A stretch of DNA of 38,923 nucleotides from PALSA-911 sp037442565 (GCA_037442565.1 JBBIQA010000019.1:1-38923); one strand, 5' to 3'; positions 8,112-17,372 are shown, numbered from the stretch's first letter. The notes: generated by a model not told the origin, from the letters alone. Numbers and translations: made by a program.

Positions 8112-8686
8112 GCGATCGCCTGCCCCCGCCCGGCGGGGCGCTGCGGATCCTGACCGGTATCCTGCGCCTCGCGCGCGGCCGGGTAGCGGGCTTCGACCAT
8201 TTCACCGCCACCACCCAGGGGTTCCTGGGCAGCCTGGCGCCGCTGCTGGCGTTTCCGATCGTCGGCACGGTGCTGATGCTGGCCAGCGGGGCCGGCGAGG
8301 CCGCGATCGGAGATCTGCTCGCCACGGTCTGCGCCGTGCTGGCGCCGGCGGTGCTGTCCCATGCGCTGGCGCGGCTGTGGGATCGCGAGGCCGCATGGCT
8401 GCGCTTCATCATCGCCTTCAACTGGTGCCAGTGGGTGATCCCGCTGGCGGCGATGCTGGTGCTGGCGTTCACCGGCGTGGCCATCCATCTCGGCCTGCCG
8501 ACGGATGCGGGCGCCGTCCTGGCGATGCTGCTGCTGGGCGGCTACGGCCTGTGGCTGCATTATTTCCTGGCCCGCCGCGGCCTCGGCCTGTCGGCGGTGC
8601 GGGCGGCGGTGCTGGTGCTGGCCGTCAATCTCGGCACCGTGCTTCTGGTGATCGTGCCGCGCCTGCTGCTGCTGGCCGGACGATGA
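8108..8686 (+). CDS. Integral membrane protein of unknown function, NWC paralogue 1
   Basis: I do not recognise a characterised family. The 192-aa protein has about four or five hydrophobic segments (for example LAPLLAFPIVGTVLMLA and VIPLAAMLVLAFTGVAI) and no evident signal peptide. A distinctive segment, WLRFIIAFNWCQWV, sits in the middle and recurs in the next protein as WPRYIVAWNWCNVV. The overall plan is faintly Yip1-like, but no motif settles it. The start overlaps the dapE stop as ATGA and the end overlaps the next gene the same way, so all three should be translated together. Confidence 0.75.
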   Translation: MSDRLPPPGGALRILTGILRLARGRVAGFDHFTATTQGFLGSLAPLLAFPIVGTVLMLASGAGEAAIGDLLATVCAVLAPAVLSHALARLWDREAAWLRFIIAFNWCQWVIPLAAMLVLAFTGVAIHLGLPTDAGAVLAMLLLGGYGLWLHYFLARRGLGLSAVRAAVLVLAVNLGTVLLVIVPRLLLLAGR

Positions 8687-9243
8687 GCGAGCCGGCCGCC
8701 GCCGCCCCCGGACATATCCGCGCCGGGCTGGCCGGCGCCTTCACCCTGGCACTCGGCCGGCGCGAGGGGATGGACATGTTGCCGGCGGACCCGCTGGCGC
8801 CGGCGCAGAGCTTCTGGGCGGCGGCGATCTGCCTGCCGGCGTTCGTGGCGCTGCGCCTGCTGGCCTGGGACCTGGGAACGGCGCCCGACCAGAAGCTGCA
8901 CACCCTGCTGGCCGGCGTTCTGCTCTATGTCATCGGCTGGGCCGGCTATGCGGTGGCGTCGCACCGGGCTGTCGCCGCGCTGGGCCGTTCGCCGCTCTGG
9001 CCGCGCTACATCGTCGCCTGGAACTGGTGCAACGTGGTGCAGTACGCGCTGTTCCTCGCCGCCAGCGTTCCCGCCCTGCTCGGCGTGCCCGACTGGATGC
9101 AGCAGGCGCTCAGCCTGATCGCGCTGTTCTGGGCGCTGTGGCTGGAATGGTTCGCGGCCAGGCTGGCCTTGCAGGCCGGCGCCATGGCCGCCTTCCTGCT
9201 GGTGGGGCTGGACGTGCTGATCGGCCTGGTGCTGGGCGGCTGA
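8683..9243 (+). CDS. Integral membrane protein of unknown function, NWC paralogue 2
   Basis: The 186-aa protein has several membrane segments (for example LLAGVLLYVIGWAGYAVA, YALFLAASVPALLGV, LLVGLDVLIGLVLGG). It matches the preceding protein at about 8 of 14 positions around the central N-W-C motif, so the two look like an old tandem duplication that may form a heteromer. The start ATG overlaps the preceding stop (ATGA). It ends the dapD-dapE-membrane pair operon and runs tail to tail into the TRAP permease gene 10 bp away. Nothing in it points to a lysine-pathway role beyond its position. Confidence 0.75.
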   Translation: MSEPAAAAPGHIRAGLAGAFTLALGRREGMDMLPADPLAPAQSFWAAAICLPAFVALRLLAWDLGTAPDQKLHTLLAGVLLYVIGWAGYAVASHRAVAALGRSPLWPRYIVAWNWCNVVQYALFLAASVPALLGVPDWMQQALSLIALFWALWLEWFAARLALQAGAMAAFLLVGLDVLIGLVLGG

Positions 9244-9253
9244 CGCTGGGCGG

Positions 9254-11122
9254 CTACAGGAACCCGACACTGAGCCAGGGCACCGCCGCCACCACCAGCA
9301 GGCCGGCCAGCACCGCCAGCAGATACGGCCAGATGCGCCGCATCGCCGCGTCCGGCGACACCCGCCCGATGGCGCAGGCGGCGTAATAGCCGACGCCGAA
9401 GGGCGGCGCGAACAGCCCGATGCCCATCGCCAGCACCACCACCATGGCGTAGTGGACCTCATGGATCCCGACCAGCCGGGCGGAGGGAAACAGCAGCGGC
9501 CCGAACAGCACGATGGCCGGAATGCCCTCCAGCACGCTGCCGAGCACGGCGAAGGCGAGGATGGACACCGCGAGGAACCCCGCCGCGCCGCCGGGCATGG
9601 ACGTCATCGCCTGCGCCAGCTGGCGTGAGAATCCGGACTGGGTCAGCGCCCAGGCCATGCCCGTGGCGGTGCCGATGATGAGCAGGATGGCGCCCGACAG
9701 GCACGCGGTTTCCACCAGCATCGGGAACACCCGCCGCCACGGGAACTGCCGGTAGACCAGCAGCCCCATCAGCACGCTGTAGGCGATGCCGATGGTGGAG
9801 ACCTCCGTCGCGGTCGCGATGCCCTCGATCACCGCCGAGCGGATCACGAACGGCAGGATCAGCGCCGGCAGCGCGATGACGAAGGCGCGGCCGATTTCCG
9901 CCCATGGCAGGCGGCGCACGCCGGTCAGGTCCTCGTTGCGTCCGCGCCAGCGGGCGATGGCGGCCAGCGCGATCGCCAGCACCGCGGCCGGCACCAGCCC
10001 GCCGGTGAACAGCGCGGCGATCGACACGCCGGTGACCGAGCCGATGGTGATGAGCACGAGCGAGGGCGGGATCGTCTCGCTCATGGCGCCGGAGGCGGCG
10101 AGCAGCGACACCAGCTCCCCCTCGTTCGCGCCGCGCCGCTTCATTTCCGGAAACAGCACCGGCGCCACCGCGGCCATGTCGGCGGCCTTGGAGCCGGATA
10201 TGCCGGAGACCAGATACATCGCGCCGAGCAGCACATAGGACAGGCCGCCGCGCACATGCCCCAACAGAGCGGCCAGGAAGCCGACCATGGCGCGGGCCAT
10301 GCCGGTCATTTCGATCAGCAGGCCAAGGAACACGAACAGCGGCACGGCGAGCAGGATCAGGCTGCTCATGCCCTCGTCCATGCGCGAGACCACGACGGTG
10401 AGCGGGGTGCGGGTAAGGGTGGCGAGATAGGCCAGCGTCGCCAGGCCGAAGGCGAAGCCGATCGGCACCGACAGCAGCACGCCGGCGCCGAGCAGCAGGA
10501 CGAAGAACAGCACCAGGTTCCAGTTGCCGAAGCCCAGCAGCAGCGGCGCGGCAAGCTTCAGGACCAGGGCGAGCAGCGCCGCGACAGCGAGCCCGAACAC
10601 CGCGTCCCGCCAGGACAGGCGCGCCAGGCGGGTCAGCGCCGTCACGATCATCAGCAGCGCGCCGACCGGGATGGCCATGGCGCGGAAGCTGTTATGGATG
10701 CCGAGCGCCGGGGTCTGGATGAACCATTCATCCGCCGCGTAGTCCCAGGCCGCCGGGGCGATCACCAGCAGGAACACCGCCACCGCGACCACCGCCAGCG
10801 CCTCGGCCCGCGCCTGGCCGCGCGGGGAGAACCGCGCCACCACCGCGGTCAGGCGCATATGCTCGCTGCGTTGCAGGGCGATCACGCTGCCCAGCATCGC
10901 CAGCCAGAGGAACAGGATCGAGGCCAGTTCGTCGGTCCAGATCAACGGCGCGTGGAACACGTAGCGGGCCGCAACCCCGGTGAACAGCACGACGATCTCG
11001 GCCAGGACCAGGATCGCGGCGGGAATTTCCGCGATCCAGCGCAGCACGCGCCCGGCGCCGGCCCCAGGCTCGGCCCCAGCCCCGGCCCCGGCCTCGACCA
11101 TGGCCGTTTGCGGGGAATTCAC
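9254..11122 (-). CDS. TRAP transporter fused permease (DctQ-DctM)
   Basis: About 620 aa. The first third is the small DctQ subunit, with the landmark IWTDELASILFLWLAMLGS and an RSEHMRL turn. The rest is the large DctM subunit with a dozen or so membrane segments and motifs such as YLVSGISGSKAADMAAVAP, LLAASGAMSETIPPS and FAPPFGVGYYAAC. Fused QM permeases are a known TRAP variant and need a separate periplasmic binding protein, found just upstream. Import is driven by an ion gradient, usually sodium. GTG 11122 is chosen because a GAG lies about 9 nt upstream and it clears the dctP stop; ATG 11101 is also possible. The Ala/Gly/Glu-rich N-terminus (VEAGAGAGAEPGAGAG) is low-complexity. Confidence 0.92.
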   Translation of the reverse strand: MNSPQTAMVEAGAGAGAEPGAGAGRVLRWIAEIPAAILVLAEIVVLFTGVAARYVFHAPLIWTDELASILFLWLAMLGSVIALQRSEHMRLTAVVARFSPRGQARAEALAVVAVAVFLLVIAPAAWDYAADEWFIQTPALGIHNSFRAMAIPVGALLMIVTALTRLARLSWRDAVFGLAVAALLALVLKLAAPLLLGFGNWNLVLFFVLLLGAGVLLSVPIGFAFGLATLAYLATLTRTPLTVVVSRMDEGMSSLILLAVPLFVFLGLLIEMTGMARAMVGFLAALLGHVRGGLSYVLLGAMYLVSGISGSKAADMAAVAPVLFPEMKRRGANEGELVSLLAASGAMSETIPPSLVLITIGSVTGVSIAALFTGGLVPAAVLAIALAAIARWRGRNEDLTGVRRLPWAEIGRAFVIALPALILPFVIRSAVIEGIATATEVSTIGIAYSVLMGLLVYRQFPWRRVFPMLVETACLSGAILLIIGTATGMAWALTQSGFSRQLAQAMTSMPGGAAGFLAVSILAFAVLGSVLEGIPAIVLFGPLLFPSARLVGIHEVHYAMVVVLAMGIGLFAPPFGVGYYAACAIGRVSPDAAMRRIWPYLLAVLAGLLVVAAVPWLSVGFL

Positions 11123-11148
11123 GCCGGCACGCTCAGGACCCAGCGCAC

Positions 11149-12153
11149 TCAGGACAACGTGCCGACCTCGGATTCCAGCACGCCCCAGGCCTCGGCGCCG
11201 TATTTCTGCTTCCACTCGCTGTAGAAGCCGGCCTGCTTCAGGGCGGCGCGGAAGGCGGGCTTGTCCACTTCCTCGAAGATCAGGCCCTTGGCCTTCAGAT
11301 CGTCGGCAACGGAACCGTTCAGCCGGGCGATGTCCGCCCGCTCATCCAGCGCCGAACGGTTCAGCTCGCGGGCCAGGATCTCCTGCAGATCCGCCGGCAG
11401 GCCGGTGAGGCTGCGCTTGTTGCCCAGCATCCAGAACCCGTCCCACATGTGGCTGGTCATCGAGACGTATTTCTGCACCTCGTACAGCTTGGCGATCTGG
11501 ATCAGCGACAGCGGGTTCTCCTGGCCCTCGGCAATCTTGGTCTGCAGCGCGGAATACACCTCGGAGAAGTTGATGCTGATCGGCGAGGCGCCGAGCGCCT
11601 GGAACATGCTGGTCCAGAGCGGAGAGACGGGAACGCGGATCTTGAAGCCCTTCAGGTCCGCCGGCGTCTTGATCGGATGGATGGAGCTGGTGATCTGGCG
11701 GAAGCCGTTGTCCCACATCTTCTCCATCGCGATCAGGCCGCGCTTGTCGATCTCGGCGCGCACCAGGGCGCCGAGCCTGCCGTCCATCGCCTTCCAGACC
11801 GTGTCGTAATCCTTGAAGGCGAAGCCGATGCCGTTGATCGAGGCGGCCGGCACCAGGGTCGACAGGATCAGGCCGGAGAGGGTGAACAGATCGATCGCGC
11901 CCGAGCGCAGCTGCGACAGCATGTCGGTGTCGGAACCGAGCTGGTTGTTCGGAAACACCTGGATTTCCAGCCGCCCCTTGCTGGCCGCCTTGATGCGATC
12001 CGCCGCTTCCATCTGGCGCACCGTCTGCGGATGGGTGAGCGGCGAATTGTTCGCCAGCTTCAGGGAGAACTCGGCGGCCTGCGCGGGACGGGTACGGATG
12101 GCGAACAGCGGCAGGGCGGCGCCGGCGAGCAGCACGCGACGGGGCAAAGTCAT
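11149..12153 (-). CDS. TRAP transporter solute-binding protein (DctP family)
   Basis: The 334-aa periplasmic protein has an N-terminal signal (MTLPRRVLLAGAALPLFAIR ending at AQAAE), compatible with Sec or Tat export. DctP-family features include LKLANNSPLTHPQTVRQM, LGSDTDMLSQLRSGAIDLF, the substrate-contact region LKGFKIRVPVSPLW and INFSEVYSALQTKIAEGQENP. The conserved arginine of KIRVP normally binds a carboxylate group, so an organic acid is the likely ligand; which one cannot be told. It is followed at 26 bp by the fused permease, its obvious partner. An AAGGATCC ribosome site precedes ATG 12153. Confidence 0.92.
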   Translation of the reverse strand: MTLPRRVLLAGAALPLFAIRTRPAQAAEFSLKLANNSPLTHPQTVRQMEAADRIKAASKGRLEIQVFPNNQLGSDTDMLSQLRSGAIDLFTLSGLILSTLVPAASINGIGFAFKDYDTVWKAMDGRLGALVRAEIDKRGLIAMEKMWDNGFRQITSSIHPIKTPADLKGFKIRVPVSPLWTSMFQALGASPISINFSEVYSALQTKIAEGQENPLSLIQIAKLYEVQKYVSMTSHMWDGFWMLGNKRSLTGLPADLQEILARELNRSALDERADIARLNGSVADDLKAKGLIFEEVDKPAFRAALKQAGFYSEWKQKYGAEAWGVLESEVGTLS

Positions 12154-12235
12154 TGCAGCGGATCCTTGGTTCGGTTTCCTGTGAGCGCGCGCAACATACC
12201 CCGCCTGATCCGGGAGGCAAGATAACCGGGTCCGG

Positions 12236-13465
12236 CTACGCGCTGCGCAGCCGCTGCACCCGCAGCGGCACCGGCGGATGGCTGAAATTGACCAGGGCGT
12301 AGAGCGGATCGGTCGTCAGCGTGCTGGCATTGTCGCGTGAGAGCCGGACCAGGGCGGAGATCATCGGCTCCGCCCCAACCATGCGGCGCGCGAAGTCGTC
12401 GGCCTGGTACTCATGGCGCCGGCTGATCCAGTTGCCGGCAATTCCCAGCACCGGCCCCGCCATCTGCACCACCAGCACGCACACCACCAGCGCGAGGGCA
12501 TCGTCCGCGTGGGTGATGCCGAAGCTGGGCAGCAGCCAGGGCTGCTTGCACAGCCAGCCGATCGCGGCCAGACCGAGGAACAGCAGAACCGCGGTCTGCA
12601 GCAGGCCGGTCCATACGTGCTTGAGCTTGAAGTGGCCCAACTCGTGCGCCAGCACCGCCTCCAGCTCCGCCTCGCTGTTGCCGGCGACCAGGGTGTCGAA
12701 CAGCACGATGCGCTTGGCGCGGCCAAGGCCGGAGAAATAGGCATTGCCGTGCGCCGAGCGGCGGGATGCATCCATGACGAACAGGCCGGCAGCCTCGAAC
12801 CCGCAGCGGCGCAGCAGGCCCTCGATCCGCGTGCGCAGCGGACCTTCCAGCGGCGTGAAGCGGTTGAAAAGCGGGGCGATCCAGCGCGGGTACACCTCGG
12901 TCATCGCCAGGATCAGGGCCACCAGGCCCAGCCAGGCCCACACCCACCAGGGACCGGGCTGGCGCATCAGCCACAGCAGGCCCGTGAGCACGGGCGCGCC
13001 CAGGCCGAGCGACAAGGCGGCGCCTTTCAGCTTATCGCGCGCGAAGGCGCCGGGCCGGGTGCGGTTGAAACCGAAGCGCTGCTCCACGCCGAAGGTGCGC
13101 AGCACGGCGAACGGCAGGTCCAGCAGCCAGGACACCGCGCCCACGGCAAGCAGGAACACGACGCCGCGCGCAAGCCCCCGCGGGATCAGGGGCTCGAGCC
13201 ATCCATACAGGGCGTCATAGCCGAAACAGGCCCAGCCCAGGGCCACGGCCAGTTCGAAAAGCGATGCGGCGGCGCCCAGGCGCAGCCGCGCCCGCTCGTA
13301 ATCGGCGGCCTTCTGGTGCTCCGCCAGGCTGATCGCGGCGGCGAAGTCCGGCGGCACGGCGCCGCGATGGCGGGCGACATGGGCGGCCTGGCGCGCCCGC
13401 AGAAACAGGCCGAACGCGGTCGACGCGACGGAAACGACGATGAACAGCAGGAGCAGCACGGGCAT
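12236..13465 (-). CDS. M48 family membrane metalloprotease (Ste24/CAAX-protease-like)
   Basis: The 409-aa integral membrane protein has hydrophobic helices at about residues 2-20, 70-90, 100-120, 150-190 and 285-340. The zinc motif HELGH lies at 274-278 and the third ligand is in the downstream ExxxD stretch (EYQADDFAR). The C-terminal NFSHPPVPLRVQRL matches the end of Ste24-type proteases. Bacterial members cleave misfolded or membrane proteins; prenyl-protein processing is not expected in bacteria. ATG 13465 is chosen because it starts the first membrane helix. It lies between the 2-hydroxyacid dehydrogenase (83 bp) and the TRAP binding protein (82 bp) on the same strand, which may be chance. 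Confidence 0.9.
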   Translation of the reverse strand: MPVLLLLFIVVSVASTAFGLFLRARQAAHVARHRGAVPPDFAAAISLAEHQKAADYERARLRLGAAASLFELAVALGWACFGYDALYGWLEPLIPRGLARGVVFLLAVGAVSWLLDLPFAVLRTFGVEQRFGFNRTRPGAFARDKLKGAALSLGLGAPVLTGLLWLMRQPGPWWVWAWLGLVALILAMTEVYPRWIAPLFNRFTPLEGPLRTRIEGLLRRCGFEAAGLFVMDASRRSAHGNAYFSGLGRAKRIVLFDTLVAGNSEAELEAVLAHELGHFKLKHVWTGLLQTAVLLFLGLAAIGWLCKQPWLLPSFGITHADDALALVVCVLVVQMAGPVLGIAGNWISRRHEYQADDFARRMVGAEPMISALVRLSRDNASTLTTDPLYALVNFSHPPVPLRVQRLRSA

Positions 13466-13548
13466 GCGGCCAATATGGCAGCGGCGGAGAAGTTTGACAC
13501 TCCGGGCGCCGTGAGGACCGGGCCCGGCGTGCATCGCTGGCGGCCGCC

Positions 13549-14601
13549 TCAGGCCAGGGCGTCCGGCCGGAATCCCAGGACCCTCTCGAACCGCTCGGCA
13601 TAGAGCGGCCAGGCCTCCGGGTTGACCAGGCGCGGCGGCACCCGCCCGCGCAGCAGGTCGATCCATTGCTCCGCGGCCGCCTGCGACATGTTCCGCGCCG
13701 CCTCGTGCGTGCCGCCGGCGATGTGCGGCGTTGCCATCACAGTATCGAGCCGCAGCAGCGGATGGTCGGCGGGCGGTGGCTCGACATCGAACACGTCGAG
13801 CCCCGCACCGGCGATCCGCCCGTGCGTCAGCGCCTCCAGCAGCGCCGCCTCGTCATGGATCCGGCCGCGCGCGGTGTTGATGAAATAGGCGGATGGTTTC
13901 ATCCGCGCGAAAGCCGCCGCATCAAACAGATCAATCGTTTCCTGTGTGCGTGGACAGTGCACGGAAACGAAATCGGATCGCGCCAGAAGTTCGGCGAATT
14001 CCACCTTGCGCGCGCCCCGTTCTGCGATCTGCTCGGCCGTCAGATAGGGATCGCAGGCGATCACCTCCATGTCGAAGGCCCGGCAGAAATGCGCCGTTCG
14101 CGTGCCGATCCTGCCGAGGCCGACGATGCCGACGGTCTTGTGCTGGATGTCGTTGCCCATCAGGTCGTAGCGATTGCCGGCGGCCCCGCGCAGCAGGGCG
14201 CGGTTGGTCAGGCCCATCTTCTTGGACAGCGCCAGGATGAACCCGATCGCATGTTCCGCCACCGGTTCATTGTTGGTGCCGCTCTGGCTGCAGACGATCA
14301 CGCCATGCGCGGTGCAGGCATCGACGTCGATCACGTCATAGCCCGCGCCGGTGGAACACATGGCCAGCAGGTCGGGACAGCGCGCCAGCAGCGCGGCGGA
14401 GCCGAACCAGGGCTCCACCAGCTCCGTCCGCGCGCCGACATGATAGCCGCAGGCGCGTTCCATCTCCGGCCAGTTCGCCGCCTGCGGAGCGGCATATTCC
14501 AGCCTCACGAGCTCGATATCGTCCGCGGCGCCGAGGATCTGTTCCGCGACCGGGTGGAAGAAGCGCTCGAAATAGACCAGGCGCTTGCGATTCAAAGCCA
14601 T
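13549..14601 (-). CDS. NAD(P)-dependent D-isomer 2-hydroxyacid dehydrogenase
   Basis: It is predicted to interconvert a 2-oxo acid and a D-2-hydroxy acid. The 350-aa protein has the catalytic and nucleotide-binding domains in the family order: STGAGYDVIDVDA, the GLGRIG dinucleotide loop, and the triad of Arg (NTARGRIHDE), Glu (DVFDVEPPP) and His (ATPHIAGGTHEA). ATG 14601 follows CAAGGGGAAACGC, a good ribosome site; a start 27 nt earlier is also in frame. The nearest partner by position is the TRAP system on the same strand, which could import the hydroxy acid. The exact substrate (glyoxylate, hydroxypyruvate, phosphoglycerate or other) is not determinable. Confidence 0.9.
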   Translation of the reverse strand: MALNRKRLVYFERFFHPVAEQILGAADDIELVRLEYAAPQAANWPEMERACGYHVGARTELVEPWFGSAALLARCPDLLAMCSTGAGYDVIDVDACTAHGVIVCSQSGTNNEPVAEHAIGFILALSKKMGLTNRALLRGAAGNRYDLMGNDIQHKTVGIVGLGRIGTRTAHFCRAFDMEVIACDPYLTAEQIAERGARKVEFAELLARSDFVSVHCPRTQETIDLFDAAAFARMKPSAYFINTARGRIHDEAALLEALTHGRIAGAGLDVFDVEPPPADHPLLRLDTVMATPHIAGGTHEAARNMSQAAAEQWIDLLRGRVPPRLVNPEAWPLYAERFERVLGFRPDALA

Positions 14602-14830
14602 GCGCGTTTCCCCTTGTACGGCGCCGTTCATCGTGCCGTCGCACGGAACGATATCAACCGATCGCGGGATGGCAAAGGCCGCGCCGATGCCGTGCCGCCC
14701 GCCCACAAACGACCCGGGACCTTGTGCAGCCGCAGGCGGTATCGCAAGCTGAACGGAAATCCAACCTGACGGGTGCCGGAACCGGCGGCGCGGCGGGAAC
14801 GGGCGGCGTCGGAAGGCAAGGAAACAGTCA

Positions 14831-15160
14831 GTGACCACGACAGGAAAATGCCGTCTGATCGTTACGGCCGAGGTCGACCCGGCGGTGGAGGCCGAGTGGA
14901 GCCGGTGGTACGACGAGGTTCATCTGCCCGACGCACTCGCGTGCCCCGGCGTGCTGAGCGGCGCGCGCTATGTCTCGACCGGCACGGTCGGGGAGAACGA
15001 TCGCGGCAACCGGACGCAATCGTCCGCCCGGCTGTACACCACCATCTATGAACTCTCCGGGCCGGAGGCGGTGACGACCGAGGCATTCCTGGCCATGCGC
15101 GGATGGGACCGGTTCACCCCCCACGTACGATCGCAAACCCGGGTGATCGTTTCGCTCTGA
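14831..15160 (+). CDS. Small dimeric alpha/beta-barrel protein (EthD/DUF4286-like)
   Basis: The 109-aa cytoplasmic protein has the pattern EWSRWYDEVHLPDALACPGVL, typical of small ferredoxin-fold proteins that dimerise into an alpha/beta barrel (EthD, DUF4286 and relatives). These often sit in degradation gene clusters; a few are monooxygenases or cyclase-like, but many have no proven reaction. It starts with GTG 14831 after AAGGAAACAGTCA. It is followed 66 bp later by an enoyl-CoA hydratase and then a flavin monooxygenase, so it probably belongs to that catabolic unit. The specific family is judged by eye. Confidence 0.75.
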   Translation: MTTTGKCRLIVTAEVDPAVEAEWSRWYDEVHLPDALACPGVLSGARYVSTGTVGENDRGNRTQSSARLYTTIYELSGPEAVTTEAFLAMRGWDRFTPHVRSQTRVIVSL

Positions 15161-15226
15161 CGAAAGCCCCAACGCCGTCGCGGGAAGACCCCCATTTGCC
15201 ACGACCGACAGAGGAGACAGGATCAC

Positions 15227-16075
15227 ATGGGACCGAAGCTGGTTGACTACCTGCTGTATGAACCGGAGGACAGCGGCATCCTCTGGATCCGGTTCAATCG
15301 CCCGGAACGACTGAACGCCCTGGTCGGGACGGCGGAGGAAAACGGCACAGTCGCCAAGGTCGGCGAATACATGCGCGCCGGCGATGACGATCCGAACATC
15401 CGCGTCATTGTCCTGACCGGCGTGGGGCGGGGCTTCTGTTCCGGCGCGAACCTGGGGTCGAGCGCGGCGGCGGACCAGGCCGGACCGAATTTTCCGGGCA
15501 ACCGGGGCCCGCATGAAGGCGGGGATGCGTCGCGGCAGCATTTCTTCCATGGCTTCACCGATCTGCACCGCGACATTTCGCTGATCCGCAAGCCGACCAT
15601 CGCGATGATCAACGGGCCGGCGGTGGGATCGGGCATGGATATGGCGCTGCACTGCGACATCCGCATCGGCTGCGAAAGAACCCGCTTCATCGGCTACCAC
15701 AACGCCGGGCAGATCATCGAGAATGGCGGGTCCTATTATCTGCCGAAGATGGTCGGCCTCGGCCGGGCGCTGGAGTTCGTCTACACCGGCGAACTGAACG
15801 CGGAGCGGGCGTATGAGTGGGGCATGCTCAATCACCTCGTGCCGTCGGAGAAGCTGGAAGAAACCACCCGCGCGCTCTGTGAGAAAATGATGACCATTCC
15901 GCCGCTGGTGCAGTGGGTAAGCAAGCGCATCATGCGCTCCGCGGTGGACAGCACACTGGAAACCACCATGGTCCTGACCTCCAACGCCAGCGGCATCCTG
16001 CAAAATTCGGAAGACGCGAAGGAAGCGAGAAAAGCCTTCGTGGAGAAACGCAAAGGCAAGTTCAAAGGCCTCTGA
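15227..16075 (+). CDS. Enoyl-CoA hydratase/isomerase family protein
   Basis: This 282-aa crotonase-fold enzyme probably acts on an acyl-CoA intermediate of ring or side-chain breakdown. Seen are RFNRPERLNAL near the N-terminus, the first oxyanion-hole loop GRGFCSGANL, the second loop INGPAVGSGMDMALHCDIR, and an acidic residue in the active-site loop (QIIENGGSYYLPKMVG). About 30 extra residues rich in Gly, Ala and Pro sit between the oxyanion motifs, so it differs from ordinary fatty-acid EchA. It has a strong ribosome site (AGAGGAGACAGG) before ATG 15227. The luciferase-like monooxygenase follows at 52 bp. Confidence 0.9.
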   Translation: MGPKLVDYLLYEPEDSGILWIRFNRPERLNALVGTAEENGTVAKVGEYMRAGDDDPNIRVIVLTGVGRGFCSGANLGSSAAADQAGPNFPGNRGPHEGGDASRQHFFHGFTDLHRDISLIRKPTIAMINGPAVGSGMDMALHCDIRIGCERTRFIGYHNAGQIIENGGSYYLPKMVGLGRALEFVYTGELNAERAYEWGMLNHLVPSEKLEETTRALCEKMMTIPPLVQWVSKRIMRSAVDSTLETTMVLTSNASGILQNSEDAKEARKAFVEKRKGKFKGL

Positions 16076-16127
16076 TCCACCGCCCCCGGTTTGGGCACCT
16101 GTTCACACCCCTTCAGGAGACTTCCCC

Positions 16128-17372
16128 ATGGCACGCCTGAATTTCGGCGCCTTCCTCGCCCCGCACCACCCGATCGGCGAGCACCCGATGTTGCAATTCC
16201 GCCGCGACCTCGATCTCGTCGAGCAATTGGACAAGCTTGGTTATGACGAGTTCTGGTGCGGCGAGCATCATTCCAGCGGCTGGGAGATGATCGCCTCGCC
16301 GGAAATGTTCCTGGCCGCCGCCGGCGAGCGCACGAAGCGCATCAAGCTCGCCACCGGCGTGGTCTCCCTGCCCTATCACCATCCGTTCAACGTCGCGCAG
16401 CGCATGGTGCAGCTCGACCACATGACCGGCGGGCGCGCGATCTTCGGTTCCGGGCCAGGTGCGCTGGCGTCGGACGCACACACGCTCGGGGTCGATCCGA
16501 TGGTCCTGCGCGACCGGCAGGACGAGGCCATCTCCATCATCCGCCGGCTGTTCAAGGGCGAGCGGGTGAGCGCGAAAAGCGAGTGGTTCACCTTGCAGGA
16601 CGCGGCGCTGCAACTGCTGCCGCTGCAGGAGGAAATGCCCTTCGCGGTCGCCTCGCAGATCAGCCCCTCCGGCATGACGCTGGCGGGCAAGCACGGCATC
16701 GGCATCATCTCGATCGGCTCATTGTCGAACGAGGGCCTGAACGCCCTGCCGACGCAATGGAGTTTTGCGGAAGCCGCCGCCGCCAAGCACGGCACCACGG
16801 TCGACCGGCGCAACTGGCGCGTGCTGCTGAGCTGGCATATCGCGGAAACGCGTGAAAAAGCCCGGGCCGAAGCGCGCGACGGCCTGATGCGCCACCACAA
16901 CGAGTACATCACCGCGACGCTGCAACGGCCGGGCGCACGGCCGTTCAAATCCCCCGACGAGGCCGTGGACAAGACCGCATTCTCCCCTGACGCCGCCGCG
17001 ACCATCGGCACGCCGGACGACCTGGTGGCGAGGATCAAGTCGGTGCTCGACATCAGCGGCGGGTTCGGCACCGTGGTCGGCTTCGTGCACGATTGGGCAA
17101 ATCCGGAAAACACCGCGCGCAGCTGGGACATGGTGGCACGCTACGTGGTGCCGGAGATCAACGGCTACCTGGCGGGGCTGCGCCAGTCGCGCGATTTCGT
17201 CGCCAACAACCGCGCCGTGTTCGATCGCAGCCGGGAGGCCGTGATGGCCAAGATCGTCGAGAACGACGCCGCCGCCGCGGCTCTCGCGGTCACAAAATCG
17301 TCCATGCTGGGGGCATCGGCGAGCAACGTGCCTGATTTGGACAAGGCCAAGGCCGCTCTCGCCGCACGCTAG
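16128..17372 (+). CDS. Luciferase-like flavin-dependent monooxygenase (limonene-monooxygenase-like)
   Basis: The 414-aa TIM-barrel enzyme uses reduced flavin and oxygen and needs a separate flavin reductase. Landmarks are FGAFLAPHHPIGEHP, LGYDEFWCGEHHSSGWEMI, ATGVVSLPYHHPFNVAQR and FGSGPGALASDAHTLG. The GEHH and YHHP histidines and the SGPGAL turn recur in the paralogue at 23788-24984. The group includes enzymes annotated as limonene 1,2-monooxygenase, but that substrate should not be assumed. The C-terminus carries a longer Ala-rich tail than the paralogue. ATG 16128 follows CAGGAGACTTCCCC. It is the third gene of a small plus-strand run after the alpha/beta-barrel and crotonase genes. Confidence 0.9.
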   Translation: MARLNFGAFLAPHHPIGEHPMLQFRRDLDLVEQLDKLGYDEFWCGEHHSSGWEMIASPEMFLAAAGERTKRIKLATGVVSLPYHHPFNVAQRMVQLDHMTGGRAIFGSGPGALASDAHTLGVDPMVLRDRQDEAISIIRRLFKGERVSAKSEWFTLQDAALQLLPLQEEMPFAVASQISPSGMTLAGKHGIGIISIGSLSNEGLNALPTQWSFAEAAAAKHGTTVDRRNWRVLLSWHIAETREKARAEARDGLMRHHNEYITATLQRPGARPFKSPDEAVDKTAFSPDAAATIGTPDDLVARIKSVLDISGGFGTVVGFVHDWANPENTARSWDMVARYVVPEINGYLAGLRQSRDFVANNRAVFDRSREAVMAKIVENDAAAAALAVTKSSMLGASASNVPDLDKAKAALAAR

